NCBI RefSeq assembly: GCF_015560805.1
Contig: NZ_JADMSO010000013.1
Location: 1 to 64,000, forward strand
Source: Mediterraneibacter glycyrrhizinilyticus
GTDB lineage: Bacteria > Bacillota > Clostridia > Lachnospirales > Lachnospiraceae
Direction of reading: 5' to 3'
DNA length: 64,000 nucleotides
The position numbers were made by a program, and so were the translations under genes. Shown one piece after another: positions 34,501-42,908 of this stretch. The notes below the pieces were generated by a model that made no database searches, was not told the DNA's origin, and worked only from the letters and a program-made list of their open reading frames with translations. The number at the start of each line of letters is the position of its first letter. The first letter of the stretch is position 1.

Positions 34501-34962
34501 TTACGAAAAACGGAAAAATAATCCAAACAAAAATCGAACCAATGGTCCGGCGAAGAAAAACTGCCAGAAAAACGCCATTGGGAAATTGAGCGCAGTCGTT
34601 TGGATCCAGACAGCAAGGAATTCACTTCCGGCATGTTTAAAAAGCAGAGTCGCAGCAAGACTCATCAACGGACACATGCAGACAACGGAGACTGCAGAAA
34701 TCGCAAGTACAAGGTGGAACGGATTGTCAGCTTTTACATTGACGATCCGGTACGCCTTTCTAAATGCAATTTTTGAAACAAGAAAAAAATCGAGCAGAAA
34801 TGCGAGCGGCGCCATAAAGAGCAGTTCGCGGAATGCGGCGGCAAAAATCGCGTTTGTCAGCCCGCCGGTCGCAAGGGCGATGTTGTAACAGATCATCGCA
34901 TAAACCATGACAAGAACCATCATGATCGTAAAAATAACTTCTTGAAATTTGTTTTTTGGCAT
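34501..34962 (-). CDS. DUF2798-like four-helix membrane protein
   Basis: A 153-residue protein with about four hydrophobic segments in two similar halves: FTIMMVLVMVYAMICYNIAL and, later, LAISAVSVVCMCPLMSLAAT. This duplicated pattern with a conserved methionine-rich first helix fits DUF2798. I start at MPKNKFQEVIF, 9 bases after GGAGG. Function unknown. It is followed downstream by the DUF624 gene on the same strand, but the gap of more than 160 bases argues against a tight operon. Confidence 0.75.
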   Translation of the reverse strand: MPKNKFQEVIFTIMMVLVMVYAMICYNIALATGGLTNAIFAAAFRELLFMAPLAFLLDFFLVSKIAFRKAYRIVNVKADNPFHLVLAISAVSVVCMCPLMSLAATLLFKHAGSEFLAVWIQTTALNFPMAFFWQFFFAGPLVRFLFGLFFRFS

Positions 34963-35225
34963 AAAAAATCCTCCTGAAATGATAATTGACAAAATGTATG
35001 CAAATGTGCGCCGGATGTTGAAATCCATGCATTGCAAGCGTGTTGTTCGTTATCATTCAGGAGAATGTGCGTTTCCAATTAAAACCATCTATTCACTTTT
35101 GCCGGGATTTAAAATAGCATAATTGATAAGGCATGTCAAGAAAAATTCTTATTTTATCGTTCTGCCTTATAATGTCGGTGCACAAGGAAGTATTTTCTAC
35201 TGTACACTGACACTGGTATATTCTC

Positions 35226-35960
35226 TTACAGCAATTCTGCATTTTTATTGATCGTATCCTGTACAATCTTCTGAACATAAGATCCGATATGTTTTTTCTC
35301 TTCTTTATCCAACTGATCCGGATAGATCGGCTCGCCGTATTCCAGAACAACGTGAGTCTTTTTGATCTTCGGGAAATGATTCTCAAAAATTTCGGCAGTA
35401 TTGTTCATGGAGATCGGAACGATCGCGCATCCGGTCTTGGTTGCGATCTTGAACGCGCCGTCTTTAAACGGAAGCAGACTTAATTCTTCTCCTTTGTTCC
35501 GTGTTCCCTCCGGGAAAATGCAGATGGAGATTCCGTTTTTTACATGGTCGATCGCTTTCAAAATCGTTTTCAAACCCTCTTTTGGATTCTCACGGTCGAG
35601 GAAAAGGCAGTATAAAAAGCGCATCCAGGTGGACAGAAGCGGTATTTTTTCCATTTCTTTCTTGGCAACATATCCGGTCAGCCGGCGGCAGCGGGAGTAT
35701 GTGAGCAAGATGTCAAAAAAGCTGCGGTGATTTCCGATAAAGAGTACCGGTTCATCCGGAACCCGTTCTTCTCCGATCACGGTGACGTTTACTCCTGTGA
35801 CTTTCAAGATTGTCTTAAATCCCCACTGTACGATGCGCAGCGAACTATAATCTCTCGCGTTCCGATTGAACTTCCCGATCAGCCATTCTACAAAAAAGAC
35901 CGGGATCGTCAGGATCAGAAATGTGACAAGTATCACGACAACACAAACAAAACGAATCAT
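35226..35960 (-). CDS. plsC: 1-acyl-sn-glycerol-3-phosphate acyltransferase
   Basis: A 244-residue membrane-associated acyltransferase that makes phosphatidic acid. An N-terminal hydrophobic helix is followed by the catalytic NHRSFFD (HX4D) box, the FPEGTRN block that binds glycerol phosphate, and VPISMNN. An AAGAGG ribosome site lies 10 bases before the ATG (minus strand). It is a single gene, divergent from the GntR regulator. The length fits Firmicute PlsC. Confidence 0.92.
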   Translation of the reverse strand: MIRFVCVVVILVTFLILTIPVFFVEWLIGKFNRNARDYSSLRIVQWGFKTILKVTGVNVTVIGEERVPDEPVLFIGNHRSFFDILLTYSRCRRLTGYVAKKEMEKIPLLSTWMRFLYCLFLDRENPKEGLKTILKAIDHVKNGISICIFPEGTRNKGEELSLLPFKDGAFKIATKTGCAIVPISMNNTAEIFENHFPKIKKTHVVLEYGEPIYPDQLDKEEKKHIGSYVQKIVQDTINKNAELL

Positions 35961-36117
35961 ATCAACGAACCTCTTTTCATTACAAAATCATAATCTGATT
36001 TATTTTAGCATACAGGGAGCGGAATGGCAAATAGATTAGAGGAATTGATCCGGCAGGAGGGAATTTTCAGTGATATGTATTATGGAAAGTTAAAGTAGTG
36101 GAAAAAGAGGGATTCCC

Positions 36118-36147
36118 TTGACGAAATGCCCAATAGAGACTTATAAT
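36118..36147 (+). promoter_or_regulatory. Promoter of the gntR gene
   Basis: TTGACG (36118-36123), 18-base spacer, TATAAT (36142-36147). Transcription would begin near 36154, leaving a short leader. Confidence 0.75.
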
Positions 36148-36183
36148 ATAAGACATAAATTGTGAAAAGTGATGAGGGAGATT

Positions 36184-36903
36184 ATGGAGCGCGGAGGATC
36201 AATAGAGAATAAAACTTTGCTGTACTCAAGAGTAGCAGACCGGATTTATCAGTATATCAAGGAAGAGAATCTTCAGCCCGGTGAAAAGCTTCCGGGAGAG
36301 CGAAAGCTGGCGGAAGAATGGAAAGTGAGCCGCTCAACTTTGCGTGAAGCGATCCGGGAACTTGAAAATGAAGGAATCGTTCATGTAGAGGTTGGAAAAG
36401 GTACTTTTGTAACGGATTATGTTGAGGGAAGACAGGTCAGTATTCATCTGGCTTTGAAGAATTTTCTGGAATTATTTGAAATAAAGAGTGTTTTAGAGAG
36501 ATATAGTCTGGAAAAAGCAATCCCCGATATGTCAGACGAGATGTTGGATCAGTTGGAGAAGATGGCAGTCCAGATGAATGATATGGCGGCGCAGGGGATT
36601 ATGCCCAAAGAGATGGATCATCAGTTCCATCGATTTATATTGGAATGCTACGGTAATTATGAGATGACAAATTTGGTCCGGAACATGACGGAGATGTATG
36701 AAACTTTTGACGATGAATTGTATGGATACTTTGATGGGAAAGAGTTTGATTATCAGGCGGTATTGCTGAGGACTTTTCCGTATCATCTGGAAATGGTTCA
36801 GATGATGCGCAAAAAAAATATCCAGGGGGCTTTGGAAAAGTACGATAATATTATAAAATTGGACTTGGAGATTTACGGTAAAATTCAAGTGGAAAATGCA
36901 TGA
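36184..36903 (+). CDS. GntR/FadR-family transcriptional regulator
   Basis: A regulator of about 239 residues. The winged helix YIKEENLQPGEKLPGERKLAEEWKVSRSTLREAIRELENEGIVHVEVGKGTFV is followed by a C-terminal FCD helical ligand domain with an acidic/histidine-rich pocket (DHQFHRFI). The start is uncertain: ATG 36184 follows GGGAG very closely, while ATG 36172 or GTG 36169 have weak sites. It lies beside a glycosidase/ABC transporter locus and is the obvious candidate regulator. FCD regulators bind small organic acids or sugar acids. The promoter at 36118 is near consensus. Confidence 0.85.
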   Translation: MERGGSIENKTLLYSRVADRIYQYIKEENLQPGEKLPGERKLAEEWKVSRSTLREAIRELENEGIVHVEVGKGTFVTDYVEGRQVSIHLALKNFLELFEIKSVLERYSLEKAIPDMSDEMLDQLEKMAVQMNDMAAQGIMPKEMDHQFHRFILECYGNYEMTNLVRNMTEMYETFDDELYGYFDGKEFDYQAVLLRTFPYHLEMVQMMRKKNIQGALEKYDNIIKLDLEIYGKIQVENA

Positions 36904-36943
36904 GGAGTATTGCAAAATAACGGATCGACCCGGTTATGGAGCA

Positions 36944-37080
36944 GTGCTCCTCATTTTTTGCATAGGCGACGAGCCAAAGTCCGGGCTTGCCCGAGACCTT
37001 GGCGACTGCTTACAATCCCGGAATGTGCCTTTTGGCACTTCCGGTGATTGAAGCGATTCATCAAATGAGGAGCACTTTTT
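36944..37080. terminator. Bidirectional terminator interrupted by the 96-bp repeat
   Basis: GTGCTCCTCATTT (36944-36956) and AAATGAGGAGCAC (37063-37075) are perfect 13-bp complements, each followed by T-runs on its own strand. Between them lies nearly the whole 96-bp repeat. The simplest reading is insertion of the repeat into the loop of an existing terminator between gntR and the convergent glycosidase. Confidence 0.7.
36954..37049 (+). repeat. 96-bp structured interspersed repeat, copy 2
   Basis: Second copy of the element at 33627-33722, with three substitutions, none in the hairpin GTGCC-TTTT-GGCAC. Same orientation, same convergent-gene setting and same T-run at the left border. Confidence 0.85.
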
Positions 37081-39149
37081 CACTTTTTACATACAATGAT
37101 CTGTTGAAGTGTAAATTCCGGCAAATGGATACGAGTTCTTTTTTCTTCTGAATGAACTTCTAAAGTCTGTTCTTCGGGGTAAACCAGTTTTGCTTTGGAA
37201 ACAGGAACATTCAGTTCTAATATTCCACCGCTTATCGGAAATACATCGCCATGGAACTGTTTGGGAATCATGGAAATCTGATGTACAATATAGGAATCCG
37301 CAGTTTCAAAATAAGCGGTCCTGATAATATCAGGTGTCTCGGTTTTGTTCCGTATTGCCGGTCGGATCTGTTCCGAAGTGATCAAGTCGTAAAACAGATC
37401 GTGCGGATACTGGAATGTTTCAAGTGAAACCATGGTGAAGAAATCAAAAGCCATATAATAGCAGCTTCCGGCACCAAGTTTATTATGGATCAGCGCAGGA
37501 TAGTTGGAATCTGATCCCGGAGGCGGACTCCACCAATTTACCCAATGTTCGGAATCACAGCCGACACAGGGTAACAGAATAGAGAGAAGCGCCTCGGCGG
37601 ACCCGGTACATGTTGTTTCGATAAAATGCTCGCTGATCGGTGGGGTGGTGCAGGATAGAAGTCCGGAAAAACTTCTTTCACTTATGTTTTTCAAGTATCC
37701 CGACCATTGATTTGCCTGATATTCGGTGTGGATTTTTGCGCTTTCGGTTCCTAAAATTTCTGAAATAGAAGAGGCGGAAAGCCGGGTAGAATCTGCGTTC
37801 CACAATCCGCTCTGACCGGAACTGATGAGCAAGCCGCCTGCGGACACATAATCTTTCAGCAATTGAGCTAAATCATTTTCAATCACAAATACTTCAGGCA
37901 AAAGGAGTACGTCAAACTGTTTCAGCATTTCTTCGGTAATGGTTCGCTCCGGCAGGACCATAAATGGCAGCTTTGCGTGTTCGCATAACTGCATTGCTCC
38001 CAGAACCGCATTTTGGTGAGGGTTATGCCGTTTCATCCTCAGGATTGCATCCGGCTGGAGCGCAGGGAGATTGACGGACATCGACAGGTCGCTTTGGACA
38101 ATTCCCACACATTTTACCGGACTGCGACCTGTCAGGTAAGGTTCCATTTTTTCAATCTCTGTAAATGCAGTGCCAAGGAGACGAGCCTCCTGGAAATCCA
38201 AAGTTCCGTCAATATGCTGAGATCCACTGTACATTCCGGTGCGGCAGCCTTGAGCGGCAATGGAGGATAAATCGCAGACATATTCATTTACCGAACTATA
38301 ATTATAAACTTGCGAAGCTTCGCCGGGGACTAAGATCGGATAATGCCCGATCGCGGTATCCCGGGCATAAGCGGATGAAAACCAGTTATCTTTCAGCAGC
38401 GGCTCGGAAAATTGGTAGTCCAGCATATCCCGGATGTCCTGCGGATAGTGACAGGAAAAATTAATGGTCACTGCTAAAGAAGGATCGATGGTTTTGACTC
38501 GTTCTTTCAATTCCGCAAGAAATTCTTTCGCATTATTGTTTAAAAATTGGATGATGTCCGCTTTATGAGCCAGAATGTCCTGTTCTGATTCCGGAAGCGG
38601 ATAGTGGAACTGTGTCTCGAATTTACGGCGGCAATTTTCACAGTAGCAGAGAGAAGCGCCAAAAATATCTAAAAACAGGGCGTCAGGGCTGTATCTGGAA
38701 ACAATCTCTTCTAACTGTTGAAGACAATATTCACGATAACCGGTCTGATAACAGCAGAGACTCCATTTTGCAAATGCGTCATCACGGATCAGCGGGGAAC
38801 CATCCGCGCATTTCACGCGCCAATCCGGAAATCTGCGTGCCGCGCCCTCGTCGTATTCAATACAATAATATGCGACAAATTCAATATTTTTCTTTTTTAA
38901 AAGATTGCTGACTTCTTGAATCCAGTCTTTTTGAACTCCTTTATGCTGCTGTGAACCCGGAACATTACTTGGATAATAGGTGACTCCCCAGTGATCTTTA
39001 CAATATACCATCAGAGAGTCAATATTTGCGGTGTCGAAAAATGCTTCATATTCGTGAATATCCAGATGATTTAATAAAACATCTGGCGGCTGCGGAGAAT
39101 GATGGTCGATCAGATAACAGCGCTTGGTAGTAGTATATTTTTCGCTCAT
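37080..39149 (-). CDS. GHL6-type putative glycoside hydrolase with trimerisation domain
   Basis: A 689-residue cytoplasmic protein (no signal peptide). The N-terminal TIM-barrel-like half carries AYYCIEYDEGAARRFPDW, DALFLDIFGASLCYCENCRRKF and a VPGEAS segment, resembling the 'hypothetical glycosyl hydrolase 6' family. The middle part (about 380-560) resembles the beta-galactosidase trimerisation domain (FDVLLLPEVFVIENDLAQLL, then YVSAGGLLISSGQ). Likely acid residues include Asp in FLDIF, but catalysis is unproven. I start at MSEKYTTTK; the frame extends to 39236, and AAGGAG upstream does not fit either start well. It is divergent from the ABC operon and probably acts on the same imported glycan. 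Confidence 0.75.
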   Translation of the reverse strand: MSEKYTTTKRCYLIDHHSPQPPDVLLNHLDIHEYEAFFDTANIDSLMVYCKDHWGVTYYPSNVPGSQQHKGVQKDWIQEVSNLLKKKNIEFVAYYCIEYDEGAARRFPDWRVKCADGSPLIRDDAFAKWSLCCYQTGYREYCLQQLEEIVSRYSPDALFLDIFGASLCYCENCRRKFETQFHYPLPESEQDILAHKADIIQFLNNNAKEFLAELKERVKTIDPSLAVTINFSCHYPQDIRDMLDYQFSEPLLKDNWFSSAYARDTAIGHYPILVPGEASQVYNYSSVNEYVCDLSSIAAQGCRTGMYSGSQHIDGTLDFQEARLLGTAFTEIEKMEPYLTGRSPVKCVGIVQSDLSMSVNLPALQPDAILRMKRHNPHQNAVLGAMQLCEHAKLPFMVLPERTITEEMLKQFDVLLLPEVFVIENDLAQLLKDYVSAGGLLISSGQSGLWNADSTRLSASSISEILGTESAKIHTEYQANQWSGYLKNISERSFSGLLSCTTPPISEHFIETTCTGSAEALLSILLPCVGCDSEHWVNWWSPPPGSDSNYPALIHNKLGAGSCYYMAFDFFTMVSLETFQYPHDLFYDLITSEQIRPAIRNKTETPDIIRTAYFETADSYIVHQISMIPKQFHGDVFPISGGILELNVPVSKAKLVYPEEQTLEVHSEEKRTRIHLPEFTLQQIIVCKK

Positions 39150-39637
39150 TTTTTGATAGGAAAAGGTGAAATATTTTCCTGACTCCTTTCTTACGAATGT
39201 AAAATGTGGGATAAACACGTTTAATAAAATAAGCAAAACGTATCATATGATCGGATATCTTCACATATGCTGTTAGATAAAGCATAAAATATGATCTTTT
39301 CGCGGCATAGTATTGAATTGAAAATAGATAAGGAAAATTTGATTATCTTTAGGATATAGAAAGAAAAAGTAAATGTCAATACAAAAAAGATGGATAAAAA
39401 AGGAAAAAGTAACAAAAATCAAAGACGATAATTATTAGAAATATACAAAGTTGACAAAAGAATCGGCAAAAGAATTGACAAATTATAATAAAGGGGATAG
39501 TGTAATCACATAAGTGGTCTGACCGGAAATACCTCACAAAAATGACCGGCAGAAAAGAGATAAGGGAAAAGCGAAACAAAGTAAAACAATCAGACGATCT
39601 GGTATGATGAGTCTGGAAAAAGAAAGGAGAAAAGGTA
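39150..39637. promoter_or_regulatory. Divergent control region between the GHL6 gene and the ABC operon
   Basis: Non-coding, AT-rich. It contains ATCATATGAT (39242-39251), TTGACA at 39451-39456 and 39475-39480, and TATAAT at 39484-39489; none of these pairs has standard spacing, so the promoter is probably activator-dependent. GGTCTGACC at 39513-39521 could be half of a GntR-type site. I could not fix a catabolite-repression site. Confidence 0.45.
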
Positions 39638-41026
39638 ATGAAAAAGAGAGTGATCGCAGCGTTATTGACAGCCAGTATGGCGGTTGGTCTGCTTGCAGGA
39701 TGTGGATCCTCGGGAGGAGATTCCGGGGGAGAGTCAAAGGAAGCCGGCAAACAAGGCAAAGAGGCTTCTTTAAGATTTATCGATGTCAATCCCAGTCCGG
39801 AACGGCAAAAATATTATGAGGGTGTATTCCAGAAGTTTGAAGAAGAGACCGGTATATCGGTAGCCTATGAAAGTGTTCCGTGGGATGATGCTGCAGATAA
39901 GCTTACGGTTCTCGGAACATCGGGACAGCTTCCGGATGTGATCACAACGCACCCAAGCTGGCTCGGACAGTTTACGGAAGCTGACTGGATCATGCCGGTG
40001 GATGATTATGTGGAAGAGCACGGAGATGAATTTGTTGAAGCGGTAAAGAATATCAACTGGGCGCAGGAGAAAGAAAAATACGGTCATGTATATTCGATTC
40101 CGGATGGATTTATGGTCAAAGGTATCTTTTACAGAAAAGACTGGGTCGAGGAGATCGGGTATGAGATTCCGACAGGAAAAGATTGGACATATGATGCATA
40201 CTTTGATCTGATCAAAGCGCTGACGGATAAAGAGAAAAAACGTTATGGAAATTCGTTCCGTGGAGCAAGAGGGGCATTTGATCCATTGCTCACATATTTG
40301 CAGACATTTACAGGCGGATATACATATGACGAGGAGGGAAACTTCCTGCTGAATTCCCCGGAATGTGTGGAAGCGCTGGAAAAATGGTGTGAAATCTACA
40401 AGGACGGATATGTTCCGGAAGATTCCGTAAACTGGGGATTTGTTGAGATGGTGGATAACTTTACAGGAGGTCTGACAGGTACTGTCTCCAATGATTCTGA
40501 AGTGGCAAAAGCGTGTGAAGAAAAAATGGATCCGTCACAGTGGGGCGTACTTCCGATGCCGGTATCGACGGTGGACGGAAAGCTTCTGAACTCTGCGGGA
40601 AGTCCATACTCTTATACGATTTCAAAGACTTCTGAATATCCGGAAGAGGCGCTTGCACTTGTCGATTTCCTCGTAAGACCGGAAAATAACATCGAATACT
40701 GCAAGATGGGCGGATTGATCCCGATCAAGAATGATGTGGGCGACGATGAAACATATGGAGAGAACGGACCATATGCACCGTTCCTGGCACAGCTTAACGA
40801 CCCGAACTTTACAGTACCGCCTACATATGGCGCGTTCAACTATACAGATCTGCATCAGGATATGTTCCATACAGAACTGCAGAAGTATCTGTTGGGACAG
40901 CAGTCAGCAGAGGATGTCCTGAACCATATCGGGGATGAACTGACTGCCAGAATGAAACAGTATCTGGCGGACAATGAGGGTGCAGAAGTAGAGAAACCAA
41001 AGACTATGCAGCCGGCAGCAGAGTAG
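39638..41026 (+). CDS. Sugar ABC transporter solute-binding lipoprotein
   Basis: A 462-residue family-1 extracellular binding protein. The signal peptide ends in lipobox LLAGC with Cys22 to be lipidated, followed by a Gly/Ser spacer and the EETGISVAYESVPWDDAADKL fold start. AAAGGAG at 39625-39631 precedes the ATG. It captures an oligosaccharide or glycoconjugate for the two permeases downstream. A stem-loop follows the gene, commonly seen where the binding protein is made in excess. No ATPase gene is present here, so a shared MsmK-type ATPase elsewhere is expected. Confidence 0.92.
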   Translation: MKKRVIAALLTASMAVGLLAGCGSSGGDSGGESKEAGKQGKEASLRFIDVNPSPERQKYYEGVFQKFEEETGISVAYESVPWDDAADKLTVLGTSGQLPDVITTHPSWLGQFTEADWIMPVDDYVEEHGDEFVEAVKNINWAQEKEKYGHVYSIPDGFMVKGIFYRKDWVEEIGYEIPTGKDWTYDAYFDLIKALTDKEKKRYGNSFRGARGAFDPLLTYLQTFTGGYTYDEEGNFLLNSPECVEALEKWCEIYKDGYVPEDSVNWGFVEMVDNFTGGLTGTVSNDSEVAKACEEKMDPSQWGVLPMPVSTVDGKLLNSAGSPYSYTISKTSEYPEEALALVDFLVRPENNIEYCKMGGLIPIKNDVGDDETYGENGPYAPFLAQLNDPNFTVPPTYGAFNYTDLHQDMFHTELQKYLLGQQSAEDVLNHIGDELTARMKQYLADNEGAEVEKPKTMQPAAE

Positions 41027-41062
41027 ATGCCGGGAGACATTTATCTGAAATAGTATGAAAGC

Positions 41063-41109
41063 GAAAGGGGAATTTAATGTGATCGGAGAAAAGCATTGAT
41101 TCCCCTTTC
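41063..41109 (+). other. Intercistronic stem-loop after the binding-protein gene
   Basis: GAAAGGGGAAT (41063-41073) and ATTCCCCTTTC (41099-41109) are perfect 11-bp complements with a 25-base loop and no long T-run. It probably protects the upstream mRNA or lowers downstream expression. Confidence 0.65.
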
Positions 41110-41167
41110 TGACACACTGGAGTATATGTCCGGTATCGGTGAAAATGAAAAGGAGAGTGATACTTGA

Positions 41168-42052
41168 ATGGAAAAGAAACGGAAGAGAGAACCTTGGTTG
41201 TTTTTGCTGCCGGTTCTTGTGGTTTTACTTTTGTTGTTCGGCTATCCGCTGATCAATAGTATTGTGATGGCTTTTCAGAATTATAAACTGACAGCTCCGA
41301 ATGATATTTACTTTAACGGATTTGAGAATTTTAAAAAACTATTCGGAGATCCGGATGGTTTGATGATCTTGAAAAACTCGATCATTTATGTTGTGATTTC
41401 CGTAGCAGGTCAGTTTCTGCTGGGATTGACTCTTGCCCTTGCATTGAAAAAACAGTTCAAAGGAAGAGGACTTTATCAGTCCATCGTATTTTTGCCGTGG
41501 GCTTTTTCCGGTTTCGTGGTTGGTCTCATTTTCCGGTGGTCATTCAACGGAGAATACGGTGTTGTGAACAATCTTCTGATGAAGCTGGGAATCATAGACA
41601 ATAATATAGCATGGCTTGGGACGCCGGGATATTCGTTGGCGGTTGTGATCATTGCGATGATCTGGATGGGGATTCCGTTCTTTGCGATCATGATACTTGC
41701 CGCACTGCAATCCATTCCGGCAGATGTATACGAGGCGGCGGATGTGGACGGATGTGGAACGGTACGTCAATTTTTCCAGATCACGCTTCCTTATATCAAA
41801 CCGACATTGATCACAACGGTGCTTTTGCGGACGATCTGGATCTTTAACTCACTTGATCTGGTCGTGATCATTACGGACGGAGGACCGGCAAACTCTTCAC
41901 AGACGCTTCCGGCATATATGTATTCTAAGGCGTTTGGCTCGTATGATTTTGGATTTGCAGCGGCACTTGGCGTAATGTTGATGATCATACTTGGTCTTTA
42001 TGCGCTGATATTCTTAAAGGTTACGAAATATGATAAGGCAGGTGATTTTTAA
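41168..42052 (+). CDS. Sugar ABC transporter permease (MalF/LacF type)
   Basis: A 294-residue inner-membrane permease with six predicted helices and the EAA loop YEAADVDGCGTVRQFFQITLPYIKP that contacts the ATPase. GGAG at 41153-41156 precedes the ATG. Its stop codon overlaps the next permease start by one base. It forms the transmembrane channel with the protein at 42052. The substrate is inferred only from the neighbouring glycosidases. Confidence 0.92.
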   Translation: MEKKRKREPWLFLLPVLVVLLLLFGYPLINSIVMAFQNYKLTAPNDIYFNGFENFKKLFGDPDGLMILKNSIIYVVISVAGQFLLGLTLALALKKQFKGRGLYQSIVFLPWAFSGFVVGLIFRWSFNGEYGVVNNLLMKLGIIDNNIAWLGTPGYSLAVVIIAMIWMGIPFFAIMILAALQSIPADVYEAADVDGCGTVRQFFQITLPYIKPTLITTVLLRTIWIFNSLDLVVIITDGGPANSSQTLPAYMYSKAFGSYDFGFAAALGVMLMIILGLYALIFLKVTKYDKAGDF

Positions 42053-42894
42053 TGAGCAGGAAAACAAAAAATGCAATCGGAACGACCATCCGTGTTTTAG
42101 TTTTAGTTTTTTTCTTTCTGTTGGTTGTACTGCCGATATATTGGATCGTGATCACTTCATTTAAGACCAGCGGCGAGATTCTGGATCTGAACAACATTAC
42201 TTTTTTCCCGAAAGATTTTACGTTGGAGAACTACACGGGTTTGTTTGAACAGTTTCATTACGGAGTGCTCTTAAAGAACAGCTTGCTCGTGTCGGTGGCA
42301 TCTGCGCTTGTTGTTACGGTATTCTCTATGTTGGGAGGATACTCTCTGGCGCGTTATAAATTCAGAGGAAAACAGACGGTTGTTTTATTTTTTCTGATCA
42401 CACAGATGATTCCGGGAATTTTGGTCATTATTCCGTTATATATCATTTTCTCGAAGCTTGGGATGATCAATACACATATCGGTTTGTTTATTTACTATGT
42501 AACTGTGAACCTGCCGTTCTGTGTCATTACGATGCGGAGTTTCTTTGAGAGGATTCCGATCACGTTGGAGGAAGCTGCCAAAGTGGATGGATGCACGAAA
42601 ATGCAGTCACTTTTTAAAATTGTATTTCCGATCATGTTCCCGGGAATCGTATCGGTATTCGTATTTGGATTTATCGGCGCATGGAATGAACTGATCGCGG
42701 GATCTATTTTTATAAGTACACCGGAGATGTGGACGATTCCGGTAGGTTTGAAAACACTGATCGGAAAATATAACGTTGAATGGGGACTTTTGATGGCCGG
42801 AGGTGTGATGGCATTGATCCCTACGGCGTTGATGTTCGCGGTGATGCAGAAATTTATCGTGGAGGGAATGACGGCGGGAGCAGTCAAAGAATAA
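42052..42894 (+). CDS. Sugar ABC transporter permease (MalG/LacG type)
   Basis: A 280-residue permease with six helices; the EAA loop is LEEAAKVDGCTKMQSLFKIVFPIMFPG. AGGTGATTTTT precedes the ATG, which shares a base with the previous stop. It pairs with the permease at 41168. The gene for the rhamnosidase-like enzyme begins 14 bases after it, with GGGGG as ribosome site. Confidence 0.92.
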   Translation: MSRKTKNAIGTTIRVLVLVFFFLLVVLPIYWIVITSFKTSGEILDLNNITFFPKDFTLENYTGLFEQFHYGVLLKNSLLVSVASALVVTVFSMLGGYSLARYKFRGKQTVVLFFLITQMIPGILVIIPLYIIFSKLGMINTHIGLFIYYVTVNLPFCVITMRSFFERIPITLEEAAKVDGCTKMQSLFKIVFPIMFPGIVSVFVFGFIGAWNELIAGSIFISTPEMWTIPVGLKTLIGKYNVEWGLLMAGGVMALIPTALMFAVMQKFIVEGMTAGAVKE

Positions 42895-42908
42895 ACAGGG
42901 GGTACAAG

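Noticed and set aside
39451-39489. TTGACA and TATAAT boxes before the solute-binding protein gene as a normal promoter
   Set aside because: No pair has a 15-19 base spacing (27 bases from the first TTGACA; the second is almost touching), so a standard promoter is not claimed.
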